DNA of 64,000 bases from Rhabdornis inornatus (Eukaryota; Chordata; Aves; Passeriformes; Rhabdornithidae). The stretch lies in contig VWZS01010868.1 in NCBI GenBank assembly GCA_013397075.1, positions 124,001-188,000 of the forward strand, given 5' to 3'. This document shows positions 1-11,700 of the stretch, in pieces. The notes beneath the pieces were generated by a model. It was not told the DNA's origin and did not search any database. It was given only the letters and a program-made list of their open reading frames with translations. The translations under genes and the position numbers were made by a program. Position 1 is the stretch's first letter. Each line of letters begins with the position of its first letter.

Positions 1-1159
1 CGCTGGATAACTTTCAGGATTTCCTTTATTCTTTTTACTTTTATTTTTTGTTTTGTTGCTAGTCCTTGAAGCTTTGGCAGCTTCAAACTAAAAATACTAT
101 TGAAAAATAGTACTATTGACTACAAAGCATGCAGGATTGCAATTTCAATGTGCAGCACAGAATCAAGATAATGGACTTTTAATTCAAATGACAGGCACTA
201 AGTCATGTACATCTGTGAGAAGGAAGCAAAATCAGGTAGCTCTCTGATGCCAAGAAAACTTGTATTAATGGAAAGTGCTTCTATGAAAGGACCATTAACT
301 TCTTCTGTATAAAAGTATGAAGAATATGATGCATAATCCAAGCTTTCCCCTTGTGGGCATCCACACAGCAGTTCTGAAAAAGAGCAGAAATAGAGGAGCT
401 AATCATCCATCTTTTTGCTATGCAGCAGATGTCAATAAACTGGAGTTTGTGTTCCATTCCACTAAAATCCCAATGTCCCAGGCAATAACCTGTCTTTCAA
501 TAAACCCAGGGCTAATGTCCATTGAGATGTGAGCTAATGCCGAGTGGAAAATGACTTCTCTGTTTACCTACACCCAAATTGCATTTTATTCATTTTCATT
601 TACCAGATAAAAACAATTGATTGCCTCGGCTTATCCTTTGTAAAGAAAAGGCCTTTGTGAACAGGGGAACATTGATGGCACAAGAATTCTAGCGGAATAA
701 AATTGCTTTCCCCACGAACAATGATTTTAATTTCTCCACAGATGACGTCTCCCAATTCACTCTTTAAGCCCTGGATGCAAGAGGTGGTTTGGGTGCTCTC
801 CAGAGGCTGTAGGCACCATATGTCAGGGGGAATTCTAGAGGGCAAACTAGAGGCTGAGTGATCAACACTGAGGTTTTTATCTCTAACTCTGCCAGAATTT
901 GCTCTGCACAGCTGTGAGCTCAGCTGCCTGCTGCCTTGCATAACCTGGGCACTGCTGCCCAGGTATCCCTGAAGACAGCACCACGTTTACATAACTGAAG
1001 GGGAAATCTCTGAAGCAATTCACCCCATCAGCACAAGAGTGAGTGGGAAATGAGGAGCTGCAGTTCCTCAGCATCAGGCACTCCCCTCCCATCCCTGCCA
1101 CCCTCCCTGCCAGCGTTCTCTGCCCACGCCCTGTGCCACCCCCTCAAAGTGCTCTCATT
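1..1159. other. Intergenic, no gene seen
   Basis: Both strands were read. Only short chance frames occur, and no repeat family was recognised. It lies about 7 kb or more past the PCP4 3' end. In mammals the next gene on that side is DSCAM, but no DSCAM exon is visible here. Confidence 0.6.
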
Positions 1160-1650
1160 TCATCTGTCACACAGTTCACACAATTCACACAGTCACAGAA
1201 TCACAAGGTTGGAAGGGACCTTCAAGATCATCGAGTCCAACCCATGCCCTAACACCTCAACTGGACCATGGCACCGAGTGCCACATCCAGTCTCTTTTTA
1301 AACACATCCAGGGATGGTGACTCCACCACCTCCCCAGGCAGACCATTCCAGTATTTTATCACTCTTTCTATGAAAAACTTTCTCCTAATATCCAACCTAA
1401 TTTTCCCTTGGCACAGCTTGAGACTGTGTCCTCTGGTTCTGTCAGTGCTGTCTGGTGAGAGAGACCAACCCAACCTGACACAACCACCTTTCAGGGAGTT
1501 TAGGGAGTGATAAGGTCACCTCTGAGTCTCCTTTTCTCCAGGCTGAACAACCCCAGCTCCCTCAGTCATTCCTCCCAGGGTTTGTGTTCCAAACCCCTCA
1601 CCAGCCTCGTCCTCCTCTGGATGTGCTCAAGCATCAAAACATCCCCTTCA
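1160..1650 (-). mobile_element. CR1 LINE, 5'-truncated, 3' end with ORF2 remnant
   Basis: Minus-strand translation of 1,249-1,473 gives the CR1 ORF2 C-terminus (DRTRGHSLKLCQGK, then RLDIRRKFF, VIKYWNGLPGEVVESPSLDV, FKKRLDVALG). The CR1 3' UTR follows (GGTCCCTTCCAACC). The terminal repeats are not the usual ATTCTATG units but ATTCTGTG, ACTGTGTG, AATTGTGTG and AACTGTGTG. The 5' limit near 1,650 is approximate. Confidence 0.93.
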
Positions 1651-1895
1651 CCTTTTCCAAACCCTTCCCTCCCTCTGCAGAAATCCCCTTTGCTGCTCGC
1701 AGGCTCTGCTGCCGTCTCCCACCACTCCATCCATCCTCTGCCCCGAGTGGTACCCAGGGCTGGGGCTGCTCGGGGCTTTAGGGCAGGGTGGGTGGTGACT
1801 CCACAGCCCTGTGGCTGATCAGCTCAAAGCTCTCATGCTGATGCCCATTTTGGCCTTTTTTGCTGGTGTTTTGGCAATGAGATTTGCCTGTTCAG

Positions 1896-2452
1896 TGTGG
1901 GTTTATTGCTCCCACGATACAACATTTCACAGGGATTCTTTCTCGAATGAGGTAGAGAGATGGCACTTTTAGTTGTTTTGTCTTATCTTCTGCAGAAAAC
2001 AAGATTTCTTGTTACAGGTGTTGAGAGCATGGTTAGAAGTCACAAGACTTATGGTTACAAGGTTTTTAAAGGATTTATTAACTAATAAAACACTGCTAAC
2101 AGATATTTATGTTTCTTATTAAACATTAAGATATTTTATTGACTTATACCACAGTGTGAACTTTTTTAGGTAATCATATCACAACACACAAACTTACATT
2201 GCTGCACTCTAAAACTTCTTGTTACCTTTGCAACTACTTTTATTCTTTCTATATCTTTAACTCTATAGCTAAAGTCTTCTCAGCTTAACATGTCTCTGCT
2301 TTAAGCTTTAAATCTACATTCTTGCCTCTAGCACCTGAACTTGGAAGCTTTCCTAAGGCCTCAGATTAAATCCTGTGTTTATTTCAAAGCTTTGGCTTAT
2401 GTTTTGAGAATTGCCAGTGTTCTGAGGATTCCTTGCATTTTGAATTCCAACA
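1896..2452 (-). mobile_element. Solo LTR of an endogenous retrovirus, with 6-bp target duplication
   Basis: On the minus strand the element starts TGTTGGAATTC (ending at 2,452) and ends with CA at 1,896-1,897. The direct repeat GTTCAG flanks it exactly (1,890-1,895 and 2,453-2,458). Inside, on the minus strand, there is a TATAA (2,144-2,148) and AATAAA at 2,074-2,079 and 1,902-1,907, as expected for an LTR. No gag, pol or env sequence is next to it, so it is a solo LTR left by recombination. A 6-bp duplication fits class II (ERVK-like) elements. The family name was not checked against a library. Confidence 0.85.
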
Positions 2453-2852
2453 GTTCAGGGCACCCAGCCAGGCAGGTGTGTGCCACCATCAGCTCCTAAA
2501 AGGCTCCACCTCAAGGTTTGCAGGACTGGTCTGAGTTTTGTCAGAATGATAATGAGAGATTTGACACAAACAGTGCCTAAAGGGCACTGCTATATCCCCA
2601 TGGGATCTTAAAGTGGGGACCAGACACTGCATCCCCTGTGCAGGGGTGGGGAAGGTGGGATGGTGCCAGCCCTGGGCAGGGGCACAGCACAGCAGGGACG
2701 TGCCCAGAAATGTCCCTGGTGCCAGGGGAGACAATTTGCTGTCACTGCAGCTGGGTTTGGTCACAGCAGGAGGAGAGTGATGGCTCTGCCCATGCCACAC
2801 AGAGAGAAGTGTCACTGTGTTTGCATGATCTGAACTAAATGTGTTTTGGGGA

Positions 2853-3130
2853 GATCATGGAGTTGTGGAATGGTTTGAGTTGGAAGGGTTCTCATCCCAT
2901 CCCACCCCTGCCATGGCAGGGACACCTTCCACTGTCCCAGGCTGCTCCCAGCCCCAGTGTCCAACCTGGCCTTGGGCACTGCCAGGGATCCAGGGGCAGC
3001 CACAGCTGCTCTGGGCACCCTGTGCCAGGGCCTGCCCACCCTGCCAGGGAACAATTTTTTTCTAATATCCAATCTAAACCTGCTGTATTTCAGTTTGAAG
3101 CCATTCCCCCTTGTCCTGACTCTTGTGATG
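2853..3130 (-). mobile_element. CR1 LINE 3' fragment
   Basis: The antisense CR1 3' part reads GAGTTGGAAGGGTTC, then the block with GCCATGGCAGGGACACC, TGTCCAACCTGGCCTTGGGC and GGGATCCAGGGGCAGCCACAG. It ends in the ORF2 tail sequence near CCATTCCCCCTTGTCCTGAC. The same block recurs at 13,960, 43,525 and, inverted, at 5,338 and 17,610, marking one subfamily. Confidence 0.93.
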
Positions 3131-4139
3131 CCAGTCTTCTGGAAACCTGTCAATTTTCCCCCTGCTGTAGTAATTATTGTTTCTGTTATTAATCATTGCC
3201 ATCATCTGCTGGTTTCTTTTTTTTTTTTCAATAATTCACTCTATTAAACACAGGCTTGGCTCCCAACAAGAAATTACCACGGCTCAAGGAATACAGGGAT
3301 ATAATTTTGCCAAGATCTGCAAACCAAGCACAGAAAGTCACTGTACTTTGTGTACTTGATGAGGGCAACAGATCATGTGCTCACACCCCCTCCCTTTGTC
3401 ACATTAGTCCTGAAGATTATTGCAGGAATATTCATGCTGGAAACTACCACAGAATGTGAGTAATAGTATCAGTTTGGCCTTTGTGAAAAGATCATTAAAT
3501 CACAACGCACTGAGAAGGGACAAGAGTCCTCAGGCTTATTTCAAAAGCTATTTTTAGCTGTGAATAAGAAGACTTTTCTTATCAAATAATTAGTCATCAC
3601 CACTAAAGGCAAGTTAACTTTGCAGAATAAAATAGGAAGTCATTGAAACCTTTTCTGAGTTTCCAAAAAAGGTTGATTTAGAGATCATTGAAGCCTCTGC
3701 ACCTGACTGTAATTATTTAGTAACAGAAAATGGGAAAGCACAAAAAAAATTAAACTCTTACGATTCCTGCCTTATTTGAAGGAAAAAGTGCTACAGATAA
3801 AGACATTTACCCAGATTTCTGTGTCATCCCAGTATTGCAGAGGTGCAGGGGGATTATAAAATTTTTAGAAAGAAAAAGATGTTTTACAGCCAGAGTAGTC
3901 TTTTGCAGAAAAAAAATAAAAAGGTGAAATCCTGACCAGCCAGAGATCACAGAGCAGCTCCATATTATTGAGAAACAATGTTCTGACTACAAGCCAGCAA
4001 AATAATGCTGTCACAAAAAATGCCAAAAGCCGTGTAAATTTGTGGTGAGGGGCTCATCACTTGTAAAATTGTGGAGATAATTATGCTGCTGTGCCTGGCA
4101 CTGGGTACATTTAATCTGGATGGCTGCATTTCATTCCAG
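3131..4139. other. Intergenic, AT-rich, no gene seen
   Basis: The stretch holds several A and T runs and no recognised gene, repeat or splice-flanked frame. Confidence 0.6.
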
Positions 4140-4430
4140 GCACACAGACAAATTGGCAGGGTTCAAAGGAGAATAGCAAAAAATAACAAAAAGGGTTGAA
4201 AAGGAGATCTAAAAGATAAGATTAGGGAAACTGCGTATAGCTGGACTGGAACAAATTAATCTATATGGCAAGAGGGAGGGTTTAGGTTTTAAGTACAAAC
4301 CAACCTTTATAGCTTTAAGAAAAGTTCAGCCATGGAACAAGCTGCCAAGGAAGGTTTTAGCCTTACCATCACTAGAGATACTAAAAGGCAGGAGACCATC
4401 TGTCAGGGAGAGTTTAGGGATTAAAAAAAA
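4140..4430 (+). mobile_element. Old, diverged CR1-like LINE fragment
   Basis: The segment reads like the sense strand of an old CR1: a ..GGATTAGG.. part, then GGAACAAGCTGCCAAGGAAGG, then a stretch ending CTGTCAGGGAGAGTTTAGGG. This matches the order of the CR1 3' ORF2 and UTR (..TGCCT.GGGAGGT..TCTGTCAGGGATGG..). It is much more diverged than the other CR1 copies. A poly-A rich stretch follows. Confidence 0.6.
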
Positions 4431-4745
4431 AAAAGCTTAAAAAAAATGCACTGCCTTAATTTAAGAATTGAGCTAAATAACCCATTCGTAACTAGACTTC
4501 AATGGATTAAAAATGGCATAGCTTCTCTTTTGAGGGGAAGTTCCTGGATCTTTCCACTCTGAAGATTGTCTTGATCATATAAACCAATACAAGGGATTTC
4601 TGCTGTTTTCAGATTGAGAAGGATATTTGCATTTAAATGCTTCCAGGAGATAGATGTCTAAATATTAATTTTGTCATATTGATAGTACACTCTGCTTTTT
4701 TCCCATCAGGCTTTGAACACTTGTGTAGAGCTAATGCTGAAAAAA

Positions 4746-4900
4746 AAATTATGGAATGTCCTTAGTGGGAAGGGACCCACAGGGATCATCAAAGTCCAAC
4801 TCCTGGCCCTGCACAGAGATCCCAAAATCCCACCCTGTGCCTGAGAGCATTGTCCAAACACTCCTTGAGTTCTGGCAGCCTTGGGGCCACTGCCCTGTAT
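4746..4900 (-). mobile_element. CR1 LINE 3' fragment
   Basis: The antisense CR1 sequence has GGAAGGGACCCACAGGGATCATC, then CCAACTCCTGGCCCTGCACAG, and CTGAGAGCATTGTCCAAACACTCCTTGAG. It belongs to the CR1 branch with the GACCCACAGGGATCAT 3' UTR, shared with the copy at 16,045. Confidence 0.9.
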
Positions 4901-5337
4901 AACAAATTGTCACTTTATTTGTTTTTCTGTGCGACCCTTTGTTCCCACATGTCAGCTCCTCTAAGAGGCACTCAAGGCAGTCCTGTTAAAACTTCTGGAA
5001 AATCTAGGTTACCATTTCCCACCTGTCATCTCCACCAGCAGCAGGTTTGGGAATCACAGCGGTGTGGCCAGTGATGATTACATCATATCCTTGTTTCTCT
5101 CTCAAGACTCCTTATGAAGTTGCTCTTTGGAAATCTCTGAATTCTGCTAGAGCCCTTTCTAAATAACATTTCCAAAATATGTTATCACTTTTCCCAGGAG
5201 CTGAGGACAACGGGAGCAATGGTTTGAACAAGGCAGGTGTTGTGCATCTGAGCTCCCCCACCAGCCATGGGTGAACCTCGTGCACTCCTGGTGATTTGTT
5301 GGTATTCATTTGTTGTTACTAAGAGGATCCATTCAGA

Positions 5338-5577
5338 TGGGATATTGGGAATTAGGAATTGTTCCCTGGCAGGGTGGTGAGGCCCTGGCACAGGGTGCCC
5401 AGAGCAGCTGTGGCTGCCCCTGGATCCCTGGCAGTGCCCAAGGCCACGCTGGACACTGGGGCTGGGAGCAGCCTGGGGCAGTGGATGTTCCCTTCTTATG
5501 GAAAAGAAGGTTAGGAAGAGCTGAGCTTTAAGAACCCTTCCAACCCATTCCATGGCTGAATTCTCTGATTCTGTGAC
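5338..5577 (+). mobile_element. CR1 LINE 3' fragment
   Basis: The sense CR1 3' part begins GATATTGGGAATTAGG, has the CCCTGGCAGGGTGGTGAGGC and GTGCCCAGAGCAGCTGTGGC blocks, and ends ACCCTTCCAACCCATTCCATGGCTGAATTCTCTGATTCTGTGAC. The last 8-mers are the CR1 tail. Confidence 0.93.
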
Positions 5578-7722
5578 TTTGCCAGGTTGCTCCAAACTTT
5601 GACTGAGTTGTGGGAGCCTCTGCTCTGGGCATTAATCCAAGACTCATTTCTTCTTTCTGTAAAACCTCCACTTCCCCACTTCCCCCACAGGTTTGGCTGT
5701 GGCTTGCATTTCTGTCTTTAACCTGATAGACTCCACATTCTTTGCTGTTTTCCTTGTGTGGGCATTCCTGTGCTTTCTGATGGCTTTTGGTTCCTTCTAT
5801 TGGTCTCCTCTGTGTTTACTTCCACAGGTTATTTTATGGTCCAGGCAACGATGTGAACTAAGGATTTCAAAGGCTCAGGCAATTGTTCTGATCACTCAGC
5901 TGTAGGTTTTTCTCATTTGGGATAATCTGGCAGCAATTTGGAGTAGATGCAGCATGGATGTGTCTGGGGAGAGTGTGGGTGTCAGTGGTGGGAGCCATAA
6001 CCTCATTTCCTGCAAATTCTACTGCTCTGAATATTCTTCCATGTTACCTATGGGGACTTTGGGGTTATCAGCACAGATATCCCCCTAATTTAAATATTTC
6101 TTTCCATTCTGGGTTACTCACAGTTAGACAGAGCTCAGTGAGTGTCTGGAAGTTAAAAGACCCACATTATCTCTGGAATATTTAACTGTCTTCCTTCACC
6201 TATCCTGGTTGAATCCTACTCCTTTTCTCACCTCAGCCAAACTCAGATAGGTCTTTGAAAAGCATGAGTTAGTGGTAAGAAAAGAAATTAGCAGCTGTCA
6301 CCTTGGATATGGGCAAAGGATGAGTGAAGAGCAAGAAAGCTCTCCTGAGAACATGAACTGAATCAGTGTGCAAACACATTTACATAAAAAGGAAATTGTC
6401 TGACAGGGGCAGCCACAATTATTCCAAATTTCATGCCAGATACTGTTTCCTCATTATGTTTCACTGTATATTAGGGCTGTGTCTATAAGATGCACTCTGA
6501 ATTTCACATTGAAGAAAAGCCCTGCTGCTGGAAGTGCCATAATTCATTTACTAACAGCCCCTGTTGCTGTGCTTCAATAATGCAATCATTTTCTCTGTCC
6601 CAACCATATGATTATTCCTGTTGTGTAGGAAATTTAAGTCCAAGGAATGTCAGATCAAATATAAAAGCCTAGTGCTTACCCATAGTTTTTATTCAATTAA
6701 GTAGCCATTACAGAGCTCATGCGGTTTCAAATGACATAATGCAGAACACAAATGCAGTCTTTTATTACAAATATATGTTCATCTAAACAAAATGGCACCA
6801 AAACAATCCAAAGCCATTACAATTTTTAGATTATTAAGCTTCGGCTATTATTATATGGTGAGCAGTCGCTGTGAAAGACAAGTGGGGGAACTGGGGCCTC
6901 CACAAACCATACTTTGAGCACAGCAGTGCTGTTATTTGAGGTTTATTTGTGAAAATCTTAAATGCAGAGGAAGAATGCTGATTAAAAAAATAATAGAAGC
7001 ACTGAACTGCAGCTTGGAGGATGCTGACTTTGCAGGTGATGAGTGGGAAAGTCACGCCTAGGGCCAGGACCTGACACAGACAGAGGTGCCACAGGCAGGA
7101 TCTGGGCAGCATTTAGGTGTTCCCCCCCAAAATGAGTTCCAAAAAACTCTGTGCCTCCCCACCCAGTCTCAAGCAGCTCACAGGTCATGTTTGCACATCC
7201 TTTCTTCACTGCCACAGGATTTCTCCTGCTCAGCATCCCTGAGGGCTCCCTGTCACCAGCATGGGGGCCAGAGCTCTTGGACCACCACTGAAATGATGCC
7301 CAGCATCACAGGTGCCTTAATCTGCAGAAGGCTTTTCCTTTTCCTTTGTAATCCCACAGCTCTGCACCTCTCCAGCATTGCTGCCCTGATGGGCTCCTGT
7401 GGGAAGGCATGAGGTCCCTCCCTTCCCTCCATTCCTGCCCCCTGCTCTGGCTTTGTTTAAAGGTGACTAATGATGCATTTATCCCTTGCCCTGGTGGGCA
7501 AACTCTTCTGTGGAAGGTGGGAGAGGAAGAAAAGAATCCCCCTGGCAAAGCTGGGAATGACATCTGGATCTGTCCCCCATGAAGGATGAAAGGCTCGCAG
7601 GCTGTCACCACCCACTTCCCAATTTCAGACATGTCGTTGTAGCTGCTTTTTTCGATCCAAAGCTGGGCTAACACAGCAATAAAAGGGCTCAAAGCTGAAT
7701 ACAGAACAGTGCAAATGGACAC
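5578..7722. other. Intergenic, no gene seen
   Basis: The frames on both strands are short and have no protein-like composition. Segments with retained unique sequence lie at 6,480-6,660, but nothing identifiable. Confidence 0.6.
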
Positions 7723-7823
7723 AGGAAGCCTGGTATGACTTAGGTAGGGAATGACTTAGGAACATTATGACTTAGGAAGTTATGACTAGGGTTAGGTTAT
7801 GTTAGGAAGCCTGTTATGACTTA
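7723..7823. repeat. Degenerate short tandem repeat of TATGACTTAGGAAG-type units
   Basis: Six imperfect copies of a 13-19 bp unit with the core TATGACTTAGG occur in a row. The first and last copies share a 20-bp near match (AGGAAGCCTGGTATGACTTA at 7,723 and AGGAAGCCTGTTATGACTTA at 7,804). It includes AGGGTTAGGTTA, which looks telomere-like only by chance. It lies about 600 bp past the PCP4 poly(A) signal. Confidence 0.8.
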
Positions 7824-8085
7824 CTCCTCAAATTCTGAAAATAATATGGAAATAAAGAGATGGCACAGAAAACAGTTGCTGATTATGTAGGGACTGAAAA
7901 TGCATCAAGAAATAGAGTTCACACGGTCAGTTTCTATTTTTACAGACAAAAATCAATCCCAAACTTCCAAAGGTCTTTTGTGTCTGGTTTATTATTTTCT
8001 TTCCATAACAGTCAATGCAGTCCAAGATCTCTGAATGTTATCATGCAAAGAGGAAGGACAGGCACAATTTCCCCACTCAAACCAC

Positions 8086-8091
8086 TTTATT
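8086..8091 (-). terminator. Possible distal polyadenylation signal for PCP4
   Basis: The gene strand reads GTCAATAAAGTGG here, about 350 nt past the first AATAAA. The gene-strand sequence just before the hexamer is CAAGTGTGTCAATAAAG. It might serve an alternative longer 3' UTR. The sequence alone does not show use. Confidence 0.35.
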
Positions 8092-8414
8092 GACACACTT
8101 GCAAGACAAAAATAAACTGCTCCCTGCTTCCTACACCCCTCATGCCAGCTTCTGTCTGCAACTTTTTTTTCCACTTTCAGCTCATTACGAGAAAGTCATT
8201 TTATTTTTCACATTTTGCTGGCAGCTGGAATTCTCCAAATGAGGGAAGCAGGGCTGAGATGCATCTATCTCATTCCTCAGCAAAAATCCCTGCAACATAC
8301 GGTGCTGTTATGACTCTGAGCTTTAGGTGGAGAGGGAAACAGGCATCTGGGCTGGGTTCATTTGTAACGCTGCACTTGCTGGATTAATATGAAAGACAGA
8401 TGAAGGCAGACACT

Positions 8415-8641
8415 TTAATTACTTCACCCTAACTTTTTATTACAACATCAAGTAAAATGGTGAGTTACAGAAGATAATGGGCGTGAAACATCTGGGATGA
8501 AGTCGCACACAAGCTCATGGGTTGTTATCTGCCAATGGGGTTTTAAATATTGATAATTTCTGTACATGCATCTTTGTGTTATTTCTGATCTTCTCAATAA
8601 ATCATCTCAGGATTACTTTGTTTTGCACTGTGAGGTAGCTA
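8415..8641 (-). other. PCP4: PCP4 3' UTR
   Basis: This is the stretch between the TAG stop and the expected cleavage site 10-25 nt past the AATAAA at 8,436-8,441. About 225 nt is a plausible length for the short PCP4 messenger. The exact 3' end (given here as 8,415) is an estimate. A second AATAAA on the minus strand at 8,086-8,091 could give a longer form. Confidence 0.75.
8436..8441 (-). terminator. Polyadenylation signal AATAAA for PCP4
   Basis: TTTATT on the plus strand is AATAAA on the gene strand, in the context TTGTAATAAAAAGTT. It is the first canonical hexamer after the stop codon on the gene strand, about 200 nt downstream. Confidence 0.8.
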
Positions 8642-8769
8642 CTAGGACTGGGACCCCGCTTTTTTCTTCTGGAATTTTCTGAACTGGGACTGTATCGCCA
8701 CGGCCGCCCGCTCTGTCTCTGGCGCGTCCATGTCTATGTCAAACTCCTCTTGGACCTTCTTTTGCCCAT
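8642..8769 (-). CDS. PCP4: PCP4 exon 3, coding part (residues 21-62 with IQ motif)
   Basis: The acceptor on the minus strand is TTTCCTTTGAGCAG (AG complements 8,770-8,771). The first two bases AT complete codon 21 (Asp) with the G from exon 2. The exon encodes the whole functional part: the acidic segment (residues 28-40) and the IQ calmodulin-binding motif (41-57), then the C-terminus AGSQS and the stop TAG at 8,642-8,644. Several CpGs are kept in this exon (GCGCC, GGCGGCCGTGGCG), unlike the flanking intron. Confidence 0.98.
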
Positions 8770-11700
8770 CTGCTCAAAGGAAACAGAACAAAAACATCAA
8801 CAGGTTTTTCAGACAGGGATAATCCCTGAACAGCACAGGTGGAAAATTCTGCTGCTCTCTCCTTCTTCCTAAAGATCCTTATTAAATACCGAGGTAAAAG
8901 CTCTTTCTCCCTTAACCGTATTTGGCTCTCAATTTTAAGACCAAGGAAAAGGCATCAATAGACACAGCCATGGAAGTGGGGAACAGATTCAGGGGAAAAG
9001 CCTGGGACAAGTTTCATCAAACCCCTCCCAGTGATGGAGTTTGTGACAGCCCATGGGGAGCTGGGCACTGAGGAGCAGCATCCAAAGGGTGCTCAGCACT
9101 CAGCCACCATCTGTGCAAGTCCCCCCCAGCCCAGGGAGCCAACGGTGCAACGGTGAGGGACAGAGGGTTCTTCTGTGTCACCCAGCAGGGAGAACTTAAA
9201 GGTCTTTTCCAACCTAAATTATTCTATGTTTACTTTAAAAAAAACCCACAGATTAAAATACTTTAAAGTAGAGGCATTAAGACCCTGTTCTTATCACACC
9301 TCCAACATGACAGGAAGAGCTAATACTTCCCAAGGCTAATTTCCATCCTTTCCCCTCATTTCCTGTCTCATCCCTTCCAACACACACAGCTCTTCCCCTT
9401 TGAATCATTTATGTCCAATCTCTCCACCACAGCGCTGCTTCCCTCACTTCTCTCCAGGCTCTCTCTTGTCTTTCATCCTCAATCCTTGGCTCTTTGCCTT
9501 CCTTTATTCCCAGGCCTCAGCTTTCCCTTCAGCTGCATTCGGCCTCCACGTGGACAACCCAGCTGAGTCTGCTGAATTTTCCTTCACCCACCTACAAGTT
9601 AAAAGTGCAGCCCTGGGAAAACTCCTGCTCTGGTTGCAAAGATAACCCTAAACTGCCTGGCCTGAGTTAGTGGGAGCACACATTCACCCCACTAACCTTG
9701 GCACAGCACCGAGATTTTCACCATAAACTTGTTTGTTAAACTCACTTATGTAACTGTTGTGTGCCAGCCGGCAGTGAACGTCACGCCAGGAGTCTGCAGG
9801 GAGCTCTGCTCGGGGGAATTCACTCATTTTGAACCACTTTGCTTTTAATTCCTGACACTAATACCTCCAGGATGCTCATCCCCAAGTACCGTTAATGCAA
9901 ATAAAGGCAAAGCTTTCAATGCATTATTAAAATGAAAAGAGACTTATCCCCCATTGTCTCTGTCCTGCACACCAGGAAACAGGGATGCCATTCCATGATT
10001 TCAGTATGAGTCCTGCAGTATTTCTTGCCTTTACTTCTTGTTCTTACTCAGAACTCAGTTTTTGTGTCCATTTTCTGTGGACCACTCTCAACTGAGAAAA
10101 TGTTTAAAGGGAAGATTTTGCAACATTCCATATTGATTTTAACTACAGCAACCAAATAAATGCAGCCATGCTAACGTAAGAGAAATGTTTTGTTTTATTT
10201 AGAAAACATTTAAGAAGAAAGATGAAAATGGAAGAAGAAAGAGAAAATTGGATAAGAAGAACAGCTTGAGAGCTCACCAAGTTTTATTATACTGGCTAAT
10301 GAAAAGCTAAGCTATCAAAACAAAGATTTCTGTGGAAGAAAATCAATCCATTAACTTTATGTCATTAAATCACAGAATCATGTCATTAAATCTGAGAATC
10401 TGCATGGTTGGTGTAACTATTCAAGCAATACAAACACCCTAAGTACAGAAATACAATTATAGTTTATCTTCCATGGGGAAAGGGATGAAGGTCAGAAGTG
10501 ACACAGCCAAGGAGAAATTGGAACTGATTTTGATTTGGTATTTATGGGTTAAAGGCAATCTAACAGTAAAAGTGGACTCTATCCATCGATTTTAGCCTTT
10601 CAGTGTATTAATTACTGTCCTTTGGAAATGCCAGTTGGGAAAACCAGATGGGTGAATGAATAGACACAATTGGGTTTGTACCTCTTGATGAAATCTGGCT
10701 TGTACAGCTCATTTCCTATTACAGCCAAGTTTTAGCACTACCTTAACTTGCAACAGTGACTCAGCAATCTCATGTTAAGCATTTAGTGTAACTTGTCTCT
10801 AGAATTTCCAGCACACTTAAATCTTTGCTTGATGTATATCCTCATCACTGCCTTAAAATCAACTGTAATACAATAATTTACAGTGTAAGGTTTGACTTCC
10901 TTTTTTTTTTTTGATTCACTGTTGTTGACATCAAAACCAAAATTCCATATGAACTCTTCCTATACGTCTATTTTCCTATCACCACTGAGAAATGGTAGGA
11001 CAAGAAGTTTTCAGCCATGACTTAGACTTGTAATTAAGAGATTAGAAGTGTGTAAAAGGGCCAAGACACTTATCTGAATAATTAAGAAATTCATAATTAG
11101 CAGATGGTAGGGAAATATAATTATTACACATATGTGCATAATATACATTAAAAAACAACATGTGCAGTACCTAGATATAATGTCATAGACATACCTGTAA
11201 ATTTTTACCTGTAAATACAAATACCTGTATAATTTTCTTTCTCCCTATGCCCATATTTCACTTTTTCATACATGTATAGTCCATCCACATTTGCATACAT
11301 AGAGAATATAAATTTATATACATATATATATATATATATAATTACACAGACATATTTGCTTAAAGAGTTTAATTCCTATAAACTGAAAAGAGCTGGATTG
11401 GGTATTTCCAAAATTTTGGGAGTGGATTTTCTTGGAGTTCTCTCCAAACCATTTGCTATTGATACCTGTCACAACACAGATACTTTAACAGATGGACTGT
11501 CAATCTGGAGAGAAAATTCAGTGGGGTGCCAGCTTGGGCTTTGTCTAAGGGAATAAAATTTTAACTTTTACCTTGAGCTGCTTTCCTAAAAGCAGCCTTG
11601 TGATTTAAAAAGTATCACAGCCTGAAAAATACATGGTTTTACTGGTTAGGAGCAGGAATTACAACTGCCTCATGACAGGGCAGCTAGAACCAGGTGATCC

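Noticed and set aside
7780..7805. Telomere-like AGGGTTAGGTTA
   Set aside because: It is part of the degenerate TATGACTTAGG repeat and there is no run of TTAGGG units.
1..8400. Search for DSCAM exons downstream of PCP4
   Set aside because: DSCAM neighbours PCP4 in mammals, but no immunoglobulin or fibronectin exon or matching 3' UTR could be recognised.
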